Source of the DNA: Undaria pinnatifida | Taxonomy: Eukaryota; Sar; Phaeophyceae; Laminariales; Alariaceae | DNA: 64,000 bases | Direction: 5' to 3' | NCBI GenBank assembly: GCA_012845835.1 | Contig: JABAKD010000011.1 | Span: forward strand, 994,501 to 1,058,500 | Shown: positions 49,001 to 57,700 of the stretch, piece after piece | Layout of the letters: every line of letters starts with the position of its first letter | How positions within the stretch are numbered: position 1 is the stretch's first letter | The notes under the pieces: model-generated | The model's input: only the letters and a program-made list of their open reading frames with translations | The model's database searches: none | Told to the model about the DNA's origin: nothing | Translations under genes and position numbers: made by a program

Positions 49001-51245
49001 TCGAAACCCAACATGGTTGCTGCCCTCTATGTTGGTTGGATGGCGTCATCAGCTGTCTGCTGTGTTGCTTTTAATAAGTCAGTAGTAGTGGGTGGCAGGT
49101 GGCTGTCTATTGTGGGTTGTATTTCATTGTCGTCGTGCCGTCCTGTTTCCCTTTTCATTTTCAATGTTTTTTTTTTCCTTTCCGGTTTTTATTCCTCACT
49201 TTTTCTTCTTTTTTGTTTTTGTAATGAAAAGAGTCTGGTGCGCTGGGTTGCAATTTTTTGTTTTCAGCCCGGTGCTCATTGCGGTCGGCATTGCATGACC
49301 AAACCAACATGCCGCATTTGAATTGTGTGCCTCGATCTCGTAGTTTGTGACCACAGAGCTCGTCTATCCATGGGATGTGGCATCAGCACGGACACTATTA
49401 ATAGCTAGGTTGTGCTGGATGTTCTGCAGTAGATCGGTGGAAAGATCAGTATGATGTGAAGAACACTACATCACCGGACAGCTCATCAGCTAGATCATCT
49501 GTCGTTTGTAGCTCACGCCTTCCAAACATGCGCAGATGAGCTATCCCCTACAGCTCAAACCAGGAAAAATATGTGTAGCTCATGCAGCTCCTTATAGCTC
49601 ATCCTGGGGAAGCAGGTGCTGCAGCTCATGCAGCTCCTATAGCTCACCCTGGGCAAATATGTGCAGATGAGCTATCTTCTATAGGTCAAGCTTTGAAAAC
49701 ACGTGCATATGAGCTACGTCCCACCTGGTATAGCTCAAGACGGGAAAACATGTGCAGCTCATGTAGCTCATATAGCTCACCAGTGAGCTACCCTCGGAAA
49801 GAGCTAGCTCGAGCTACGGCGAGCTAATTTATCCAGGGTTTTGAGTATTCCGCACGTCGTGTGATCGTGTGAGGGTTGTTTGACGATTGTCCACCCAAAA
49901 AAATACCCAAATGCACCACCTTCTGCTCGGCACGCGTGGTTGTCCAACAGATTACACAATCACACCCCTTTCTACTACGACAGGCATGTTCAGCTCATGA
50001 CCTAGCTCATCTAGCATGTATAGTTCATGCGTTGCAAACAGGTGCAGATGACCTACCTCCTTTTTTTTTTTTTTTTTTCTTCTCACACTTCTACTTTCCA
50101 GCTTCTGGACAAGCCGTAGTCACAGGTGTCGTCCCTTCTCCCCCCCGGTTCTTGCCTTCAATTTTTATCGCGCATAGGGTTCAGCAATCCAACTGCTCTG
50201 CGATTTTTCATCGAGCGTTGCCAAGTCACGCTCTCGCGCTTTCCGCAACTGAATTCGTACACAAGGAAAAGTCCCAACGAATCGAAATCGTACACAAGGA
50301 AAAGTCCCAACGAATTCATACGAATATGCACTCGGTGGGGCTCGAACTCACGAAACTGACATATACCAGGCTCGAGGATAACCTGATACGCCACCGGGGC
50401 GACCGGTACCCATAGCTCTTCCCAGAAAACATGTGCTGCTCATGCAGCTCCTACAGCTCACCCTGGGAAAATATGTGCAGCTGAGCTATCTTCTATAACT
50501 CAATCCTTGAAAACAAATGCAGCTGAGCTACGGCCTTAAGCTCAAGCCGGGAAAACATGTGAAGCTGATGAACCTCGTATAGCCCACCAGTAAGCTACCC
50601 TCAAAAACAGCTACTGTGTTGTACTGCTGTAGCTCGAGCAACGGTGAGCTGATTTGTCCGCGGTCTTGGAACACATGCACAGAGTACGAGTAGTGGAGCC
50701 AGCGTAGGTGAGACACACTAAATATTCAATTCTTCACAATCAAGTGCGGACATGTTCAAGGGCAAACAAGGTGGCAGCGAGTGCCCCACTAAAACTACCA
50801 GCGGTCAATCCAAGCCAACCCACCGAACACACCAGGCACACGCAATTCGACATCCAGTTGGCCTCGACCAAACTAGTGCACTCACGTGGTGGGAGTCCAG
50901 CGTAACGACGACCTCATCGATGTCCTGAGAGTGATCCACTATTAGCCGGGCGATGCGGGCCGCGTCCGCACACGCACCGGGCACGGCCAGCGACCCTCCC
51001 TCGTGGAAATCTACCTGGGGGTCGACGATCAGGAGTGCGATGCCTCCAAGAGACACGTCAGCCTCTGAAGCTCCTGTGAGGTTAGACCGCCGCCTGCGTG
51101 CGGTGCCGCTGATGGTTGCCTCGGTTGCCTCCATGGGACCGGTTGAGGTTGACGGTGGCTCCTTACGACCTGGGCAGGTCAGGAAACTGACTTTTACTCT
51201 TTGAAGCGTTATACCGCCCCATCGACGAGATAAGACACGAAACAT
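42920..51245 (-). CDS. Nicotinamidase/isochorismatase-fold hydrolase, 7 exons, 341 residues
   Basis: Complete gene: exons (5' to 3' on the minus strand) 51245-50886, 47318-47193, 46361-46284, 45859-45817, 45369-45288, 44581-44326 and 43000-42920. All introns are GT-AG and all phases agree. The protein has the family's cysteine-hydrolase triad: Asp75 in IVDPQVDF, Lys220 in YVEKGHNPLTEHYS and Cys270 in VCGQASSHC. It also has the metal-site set Asp117 and His119 (LDSHH) and His186 (WPEHCLIGTPGH). By family knowledge it hydrolyses an amide or vinyl-ether bond; nicotinamide to nicotinate in NAD salvage is the likeliest reaction, but substrate cannot be read from sequence. An N-terminal extension of about 65 residues, Arg/Ser/Thr-rich, precedes the fold and could be a mitochondrial presequence. 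An internal Met38 could start a shorter cytosolic form. It is head-to-head with the U2AF gene. Confidence 0.88.
43001..44325 (-). other. Hydrolase intron 6
   Basis: It contains GGCAG repeats near 43020-43045, CAG/GTTGCA-rich simple sequence (43390-43790) and a TIR family A copy (43983-44250). No exon-like frame was seen. Confidence 0.5.
43983..44250 (+). mobile_element. TIR family A, copy 6
   Basis: GGTATACCACTTTGTGGCTA, CGACGGGGCTTCTTAGCCCA, AAACCGTCGG, ATATACCTAGCCCATGG, TCAAAAACAGTTTTTTGG and the right end GCCTCTATCGTACC match family A. Confidence 0.65.
44326..44581 (-). CDS. Hydrolase exon 6
   Basis: CAACGACAG precedes CFAVEVPVGGDEENDKG, then DSVLVCGQASSHCFNFSARD with the nucleophilic Cys and VLLEDGTSPVTGFE, with a GTGTGC donor. 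It is preceded in the intron by a CAA/CAC-rich stretch instead of a clean pyrimidine tract. Confidence 0.88.
44582..45287 (-). other. Hydrolase intron 5
   Basis: TGTTGTGG/GTTGAAG-rich sequence adjoins exon 6, and GCTACTG/CCGCTGCT-rich simple sequence lies at 45060-45250. A copy of the TCCTGTGATCACAGACC motif is at 44812. No exon. Confidence 0.5.
45288..45369 (-). CDS. Hydrolase exon 5
   Basis: ACGGCAG precedes ALQAWAVSRQKLVTYVEKGH and then NPLTEHYS, with a GTGAAC donor. It contains the catalytic Lys. Phase 1 in, phase 2 out, both consistent. A 15 bp tandem repeat (45381-45542) starts 11 bp beyond its acceptor, inside the intron. Confidence 0.88.
45381..45542. repeat. 15 bp tandem repeat beside a splice acceptor
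   Basis: About eleven units of GTTCAGTCCCGTAGT, with variants such as GTGTTCAACCCCATG, fill the 3' part of hydrolase intron 4, ending 11 bp from the exon 5 boundary. Confidence 0.85.
45817..45859 (-). CDS. Hydrolase exon 4 (43 nt micro-exon)
   Basis: CCACCTCAG precedes IGTPGHSVHPVINE plus one base, then GTGAGA. The GTPGH motif follows WPEHCL directly, as in homologues, which makes this very short exon secure. It exits in phase 1. Confidence 0.87.
46284..46361 (-). CDS. Hydrolase exon 3
   Basis: GCTGACAG precedes 26 codons, EHCIDYTRKLAERGRF then QLCVWPEHCL, with a GTGAGC donor. The His of WPEHC is the third metal ligand. Both ends are phase 0. Confidence 0.88.
46362..47192 (-). other. Hydrolase intron 2
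   Basis: It holds two short tandem duplications: a 45 bp unit near 46395-46495 (GTGGAGCAGAG...CACACAGCATGTCA) and a perfect 31 bp unit at 46613-46673 (CCATGCAGACGTTGGCCGC...). No exon. Confidence 0.55.
47193..47318 (-). CDS. Hydrolase exon 2
   Basis: The acceptor GTCGACAG precedes RMDIAHPQFWTDKAGSRPSP and continues to WLPVQEEHT, with a GTGAGC donor. IAHPxFW directly follows the DSHH metal-binding motif of exon 1, as in the family. Both ends are phase 0. Confidence 0.88.
49455..50660. repeat. AGCTCATGTAGCTC-type array, interrupted by a SINE
   Basis: CAGCTCATGCAGCTCCTATAG, GGGAAAACATGTGCAGCTC and related AGCTCA-rich units occupy 49455-49835 and resume at 50413-50660, with scattered units at 49980-50050. 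The gap contains the SINE-2 copy at 50056-50412. Confidence 0.75.
50056..50412 (-). mobile_element. tRNA-derived SINE family 2, copy 2, with poly(A)-like tail
   Basis: On the minus strand: CGCCCCGGTGGCGTATCAGG (A box), GTGAGTTCGAGCCCCACCG (B box), a duplicated CGTTGGGACTTTTCCTTGTG, GAAAGCGCGAGAGCGTGAC, TGCTGAACCCTATGCGCGAT, and finally an A18 stretch (T-run on the plus strand at 50060-50077). Confidence 0.75.
50886..51245 (-). CDS. Hydrolase exon 1
   Basis: ATG at 51245-51243, then a basic, Ser/Thr-rich leader (MFRVLSRRWGGITLQRVKVS), then the beta-strand and motif IALLIVDPQVDFHEGGSLAV with the catalytic Asp. The donor follows LDSHH as GTGAGT. An alternative ATG at 51134 would remove the leader. 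Phase 0 exit. Confidence 0.85.
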
Positions 51246-51570
51246 TGTCAATAGTGCTTTGTGTCAACAAGTGGGTGGTCCAGCGTGAAAAAAAAGTTCA
51301 TCCGATGATATGTTGGTGCACCATAGACCGGCTGCGGGTCAGTTAAGGACATTTCTGGTCTAAAACCAGGATAAACAAAATGTTCGCGGATCATGCTGAA
51401 ATTTTGTTCGCGCACACCCATATAAGCACCACGAGTCGTGGCATGGCCAGTTTAAGGCTGTTGTCGTTTTCTACCACGACGAGTTACGGCCCCTTGAATA
51501 TTCAATACAGAGCGCAAGTAGTTCGAAAAACGACGTTATTTATTTTAAGACCTACTATTTATTAAAACAT

Positions 51571-51794
51571 TCGATTATTCGCACCGTTTTCACAAACAAT
51601 GACCTGAAACTGCCATTAACACGTATATCGACAGGTGGATCCCTTTTAAAAAAAATGTTTCGGCACGACTTATCTGCGTATTTAATGTTCTTGAAGATAC
51701 TTATTCAGGTCTAGGCAAAAAAAGTTCTTGTGCCACCTCAAAACTGGTGTCAAAATTTCAGGTCTTAACTCGCAAAAACGGTGCGAATAATCGA
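51571..51794. mobile_element. TIR element (224 bp)
   Basis: TCGATTATTCGCACCGTTTT at the left is inverted at the right (AAAACGGTGCGAATAATCGA). The inversion continues imperfectly to the ACCTGAAA motif on both sides. The interior is A/T-rich and non-coding. Confidence 0.7.
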
Positions 51795-51967
51795 GAACAA
51801 CCTCTATCTTTTGCCCTTGACCTGCTCAGCCTGTATAGCGCCGGTGTGTGCCAGCCAAAAATGCCGGCAGTATAACGGCTACCGGTACTATTGGTTGAGT
51901 ATGGATTCCCGTGTAAAGCGATTTCACCGGCACTATAAAGGAAATAGACACTATTAAACAGGCACTA

Positions 51968-52465
51968 CGGTAGCGGCTATGGTTTAAGAGAAAATGTTCA
52001 AGAGAAAGGACGGGTTTAAGAGAGGTGAACTGGCTGGCATGACCAAAATCGATTTAAGAGAGAACTGGTCTTATGTCTAGGACTTTCTCTTAAATCGAGC
52101 TGCTGGAAATCACACCACATAGCCATCACACGCATCACACACACAGCTGCAGATACCATTCCCTGCGCAGCGGGCAGTCGCTGCACGGCTGTCCCCGACC
52201 ACACGCCAGGTCCACCGAAGTTCACAAATCACCAATGCATAGGCGCCTGCGGGCAGTACCTCCATGGCACTTGTGGTGTGGTGGACCCGCTCGGGACCAG
52301 CGAGATGCACCGCATTTGCCACACCTGTGCGACCTCCCGCGAGAGTGAGATATGATTGAAGATAATATTCTCTTATACCGTAGCCAACAGAGTATAACAG
52401 AAAGCCGGATTTAAGAGAGGGAAAGTGGGCTGGGACGGACCTCTCTTAAACCGTAGCCGCTACTG
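51968..52465 (+). mobile_element. TA-flanked TIR transposon remnant (498 bp)
   Basis: CGGTAGCGGCTATGGTTTAA at the left and its inverse TTAAACCGTAGCCGCTACTG at the right, each flanked outside by TA, give TIRs of about 28 bp. Subterminal TTTAAGAGAG motifs recur. Both termini plus the TA dinucleotide fit a Tc1/mariner/pogo-type target. The interior retains a coding remnant (52101-52355). Confidence 0.7.
52101..52355 (+). pseudogene. Cys/His cluster remnant inside the TIR element
   Basis: An 84-codon open frame, ending TGA at 52353, has no start codon but shows a zinc-finger-like tail: C-x3-C-x7-C, then HRICHTC, ten residues before the stop (GTCGVVDPLGTSEMHRICHT). Such clusters end some transposases, piggyBac-type among them. 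It is probably the 3' end of a lost transposase or a captured gene piece. Confidence 0.5.
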
Positions 52466-53919
52466 TATAGGGAGACCCTCAACGCTGTTGGAGGAAGACT
52501 CGGTGAAGATTTTATTTCACTGAAAAGTTAGCCGACGCTTTCGTCGACTACAGCACGACCCGGCAGTCCAAGGGAGGTACCTCCTTGGCACCGGAGCAGT
52601 CTTCTGATTCCGTGGATTTATGGAGTACGTATTTCGCTCGTCTTCGAAGTGCACTGGCTGTATGGATGTTGTTGTGCAGAGGTGGGCAGTATTAGCAGCA
52701 GGCAGTGCAACAGCACAAGAGACTGGAGACAACCTGGGTACACCGCACTACATCCAGAATACTCCGATCCAGCCCCTCTGCAAACATCCTTTTACATGTG
52801 AAACCTCTCGCTAACATCCAGCCCAGTTCACGCCCAGGAACATAGCCCGCGCTCCCAGCGACAGCAGCCGTGGGAAAGGGGCACCGCAGCACGAGAGGTA
52901 GAACGGCCAGCTGTGGTTTCATAGTCCAGCGAGCTCAAAAGTAAACCCAGGACTTTTACCCTTAGGGCACACTCGCTGGCAAGGATGGCCGGCCGAGGGA
53001 GAGAAATGACGCTCCCTGCGTGGATGACCAAGGAGGGCCAGGGAGAGCACCAGGCTCCCCCGGCACCACAAGCCCCGGGAGGACTGAACGGTGAGCTCCC
53101 CGCCCAACGTCGTGGTGAGAGGTTACCGCGGAATATCCGATCGCCACCCCAAGACTTGGCCTAATGAACTCCAATAATCCTCGATCTTTCCCGCAAATGG
53201 TGTCCGTGTGGACACAAAGCTTGGTTTGGCGGGCCTTGTGACCTAGACCCTTGCGAGCGACTACCCGCGAATCCTTGTGCTGCTAATCCTCCCTCTCTCC
53301 CTCGACAAATCTTGTTACAAACGGTAGCTACTTTAGATTACGAATACCGGATGCTGGGGGGTAGGGGCTAGGACTCCAAAACTCCAGGAATGTATTCGCG
53401 TGTTTGGTTCTGTGGTTGTATTTGTCTTGGCCCTCTTTTGCAAGCCGCCCTCTCCACCGGTCACGAAAGGTTTACGGTGACCAAATCGGCACCAGCTCGT
53501 TTCGTGTGTCGGCCAAGAACAGCAGGCTGTCTTGTACCTGGTACGAATTCAAGACATGATAACTTTCTGCATTGGAGTTTTCTGCTTACTTTCTCTCTCG
53601 TCAACACAAGCATGCCGGGCATGAATGATGCTGCTGGTGTCATACTGGTGTGCACTGGTACCTCTGGGTAGTCCTGGTACACAGGTTCACAGGTTCAGCG
53701 ATGAGGAGCTGTGCGTTCACACGACAGTAGTACACGAGCCTTGGAGTGCTACTGTACAGCAAGCAGTAGTCGTAGATACTTTACTTCACGTCACCGATCT
53801 GCTCCGTGCCATGTTTTTGAAAATCATCACATTTACTCTCCAGCGCAACTACTCTGTACTCGTAGTAAGAGCTTATACCCTCAACGAACTGCCATTCTGG
53901 CAGGAGAAGCCGCGGTCGC

Positions 53920-54172
53920 AAAGGTCTTCCCTTCCTCCCCCCGGTACTTGCGTTCGTTTTTATCGCGCACGGCATGATAAGGTTCATTAGCATTCCCACT
54001 ACTGCTGTTCAGTTTTTCTACAATTATGCTCGTCGATTTGCATCGAATTTCGCCAAATCGCGCACTCTCCCTTTCAGCCCCTCGATTTGTGAGAACCTCT
54101 TGTGAGATTCAAACCTACAACCTCGACCTCAATACTTACCCGGCTGGTTATTGAACCACCGGGGACGCTATC
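53920..54172 (-). mobile_element. tRNA-derived SINE family 2, copy 3
   Basis: On the minus strand, CCCCGGTGGTTCAATAACCA and GGTTGTAGGTTTGAATCTC (degenerate A and B boxes) are followed by GCGCGATTTGGCGAAATTCG and a CATGCCGTGCGCGATAAAAA-like end that matches copies 1 and 2. Confidence 0.65.
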
Positions 54173-54538
54173 AGCAGTATCAATATTAACCGCAGTACTC
54201 GTAGAACCTTGTATTGTCATCACACCACAGGTACATGTATTGCCGGTAGTGTACCGCGTTACAAACTCGAATATCATGTACCCGGCTATACGAATAGCCT
54301 TGTGTATATAGCTGTGTTGTTACATAAACAGTGTGCAACCGCGGTATTGCCACCAGGCATCAGAAACACCGGCATAGCTTGATGAGTCACTCCACCCTTC
54401 CGATACCGGTTGCACTTGCGGCCGCTGCCGCCACCTCCACCCCCCATACGCCCACCGTTTAACGCTACCTCCACCCCTTACCCGCATCACCACCCCGACC
54501 ACCACCTCCACCCTCGCCGCCACCACCGCCCTTGACAG

Positions 54539-54770
54539 CTGACTACGGTAACGGCAACGGGGGCTATCCCATGGCCCCCGCGCAAGGGCAGTTCGCCGAC
54601 CCCCCGCCCCCACAGCAGCAGCAGCAGCAGCAGGCTTACGCGGCGCCACCGCCGCAGCAACACCAACAGCAGCAGCAGCATGTGCCCCCCCCGGCACCGA
54701 CACCAGCTCCAGAGCGGGAGAGTCGACGGAGAAGGTCGCCATCTCCTCGTAGGGACAGGGACAGAGACAG
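54539..54770 (+). CDS. U2AF2: U2AF large subunit exon with Pro/Gln- and RS-rich text
   Basis: A pyrimidine/CCACC-rich run and TTGACAG precede an open frame with YGNGNGGYPMAPAQGQFADP, poly-Gln runs encoded by (CAG)n, then ERESRRRRSPSPRRDRDRD. The donor is AG/GTGTGG. The first two bases complete a codon from an unseen upstream exon, so this is not the start. The upstream frame is closed by TAA near 54460. Confidence 0.82.
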
Positions 54771-57700
54771 GTGTGGTGTGCTGCTGCAGGTACCAGGTAC
54801 CAGGTAATCATTACCGTGTGTCTGCTCTCCGTTTCCCATCGAATATCCAGCGCATCCGGTGTCTGTGCCAATTTTTCATCCTGGAGAGACAGTGAAAGAC
54901 AACATGTAGATATCGATACTTCGAGGTATGCTGCAACAATAACGAAGATCATGACCGCAGGTGGGTGCTTTCTTGCGTGGCTTGTGGTGTGCTGCTACAG
55001 CGGTCGGTATGAGACGACATGATCACGATAACGACAATCACTAACGGGGTGGGACACGGCGGTATGATGGTTGCACCCATGGAGCGCCTCTGTTGTGTGG
55101 TATGATATACTCCGTATTATGTAGGACGCCTTTCCCAAGGCAGAGGTCAGCGGCGATTGCATTGCCTCCATCCAATGCAAAACCTTCGATTGTCTTTCGC
55201 GCCTGAATATGACTTCTCTTGGCATGCAGCAACTGAAGTAATTTTCGGGTATGAGTACAAACGGAGCGAAACTTCTCACAGCACAGACATCCCAAGTGCC
55301 TTCACTGACGGTTTCCTATCCATGTAAGCCGCCTTACAATGCTGTACAAAATCCAAATAATATGTTGAGTTGTGTTTGCACTAATAATCTACCGACATAC
55401 TATTTCGAAGCTGACGTAATCACTCCTGTCATCTGCCTGCTATGTATCTACATCTTCTACCTGCATCTACTCCATCTGCTCTACCTACTGCCATTTTCCA
55501 CGCTCTCTATTTCCCCTCCGCGCCATCTACATCTATTCCATCTTCTCAATATATTTCCAATTTCCTACCCCCTCCATGCCCTCCATGCTATCTTTCTCCT
55601 CCCTCCACCTCATCCATCTACTCTCAACCCCCCCCCCTCCGCCCTCCATCCCCGCCTTGTCAATATTGCAGTAGGCGTAGGGGCGGCAGCCGCAGCCCTC
55701 CTAGAGGAGGCGGTGGCGGGTACGGTCGCGGCGGCGGAGGCGGTTATGGTGGGGGAGGTGGGGGCTACGGAGACCGTGGTGGTTATGGGCGCGGGGGGGG
55801 GCGCGGCGGGGGCGGGACTGGCGGTGGGGGGGGCGGGGGGAGGTTTGAGAACCCGCGCAATGAGGCGCTGAATGACCGGGACCGGATCGAGCGGCGGCGC
55901 AAACGGCGTGCGCTGCGGCCGAGCAACTTCGATGTGAAGCCGGATGACCCGACGGCAGTGGCGTTGCTGGAAGCTAGCGCGCAGCAGATGCTGGTGTCGA
56001 GGGGGAGCGGGGTGATGCAACCACCGCAGGCGCAGGTGAGAAAACGGGAGCAAATGGGGGTGAAACATTCTGTGTTGCCGCTAGAGATATGATGCTCACC
56101 GACCGTGCTATGCAAGCGCAAGGTCTTATGGAAGATTGAATAAGAAAATTTCGGGTTTGTGGAACGACGTATTGAATGTTGTTTCAGGAGGCGTGATCGG
56201 GTGGGGCACGGCGGCCGTCGCCTTCCCCGGCGAAACGAGTGTTGTTGCTGAAATTGGTATCCATTCTCGTACGACTGTCCGATCAAACTAATAATTAATA
56301 AGCAGCTTACATACACTGGGGAACAGCACGGTAGCGCATGTCGTTGGCTCTGCGCTACAACTTAGTCTTAATATGAAGGCGTGATTCGGTAGGGGATAAG
56401 GGATGTGTTTATTGGATAGAACGAACACGCAAACCATTCGTATATCCACCCACCGATATTTTTTTTGGTTGTCAGCTCCGATCCCGTACCTGGGGAACAT
56501 TTTTCTTGGCATTTAATTATCGGGATGTTTTGCCTGGGGAGAGTCGTTTTATCTTGTTGTTTTACTGGGTTTTGATAGTTTCACGTTGTAAACCGCTACG
56601 TTCGATTGAACTCGGCCTACAGAAGTTGCTCGCTACCGCAGCAGGCGCGGAGGCGTGGGACCGCGAATAATATCCTGTTGTTGCTTGCTGGTGTTGTAGT
56701 CTGGTGGTGGTGGAGTTGGTGGTGCTTCTTCTGTGGAGTTGGTGTACACACAAGCAAACACAAAACCTGCTGTGTGTCGTGGATCAGGCGCTATTTTGTA
56801 CTTGATATTAGACGGGGTTTGGGTCTGTCACGTAGTAGTACGTACTCGGGCTGCGGCTGCTGCTTTTTTGTGCCGTTGAAAAAACTCGGCCAACCCGCTG
56901 TCCTGTTAGGCGCAAGGGCCTGGCATCACAGAACAAAACTGCCGCTTGCTGGTGGGTTTGTAGTCTCGTGGTGGTGGTGTGCAGCAGCAGCAGCTGCTGC
57001 TGCTGCTGCTACGCACGCATAAGACCTGTCTTGTGTAGCAAGAGACGGACGCCCCGACTGTTCTACCCACCATGGTCCTCGTCGTCACAGCGACAGAGAC
57101 TCAGGCTCCGAGAAACGCAACAAGCTATACTACGGCGCGATTGCACCGCTACATCACCAGCGGGCCGCCGGCTGCGTAGTAGTGCAGCGTCGATTGTCTG
57201 AGCGTTTGTGCTGGGCGCGTCTCTATCTCTCACGTATACGCCGTGTACGTGGGCCACGTTTCGGCGAGTCCCACTGCAGCCGTGTCTCAATCGCAGCGCC
57301 CAGCTCGGTGCAATCGCCGCCAATCATGACTGTGTGTCCTTATAAAATCCTTACAAACTCGTGTACTGGAAAGGTCTGTCTCTCGTCCTCCCGATGTCGA
57401 CTTCTGCCCTCGAGGAGCCGCGACCTGGCAGGGTCATTTTCCACACAGGTAGAACTGTACATACTGCGCCCACGCTTGGGGCACACACTATTTGGAAATA
57501 TCCATGACTTTTCCGTGTTTCTCCATCGGTGTTTTTTCGGAGAGCGGTGTACGGTGATGGAGAGAGGGGAGGAACTACTGCTCTGTGTTCCCGGATCTGA
57601 GTTATCGAAAAGGGGGGGAGCTGGACCAAAAAGGCCAAGGCAACGGATGGGATGGAACAAAAAAGAAAACTACGATATGGACTGAAATTGCCCTTGGTAA

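Larger units (their letters stand above)
47319..50885 (-). other. Hydrolase intron 1 (3.6 kb)
   Basis: The upstream part (49455-50660) is an AGCTCA-rich array interrupted by a SINE. The part nearer exon 2 shows no recognisable feature. No exon-like frame compatible with the family was found. Confidence 0.5.
51246..54538. other. Head-to-head intergenic region and unseen first U2AF exon
   Basis: It separates the hydrolase start from the first visible U2AF exon, so it should hold both promoters and the missing U2AF 5' exon (which must end in phase 1). I could not identify that exon. It contains TIR elements at 51571-51794 and 51968-52465 and a SINE-2 at 53920-54172. 52500-53900 shows nothing recognisable. 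Confidence 0.5.
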
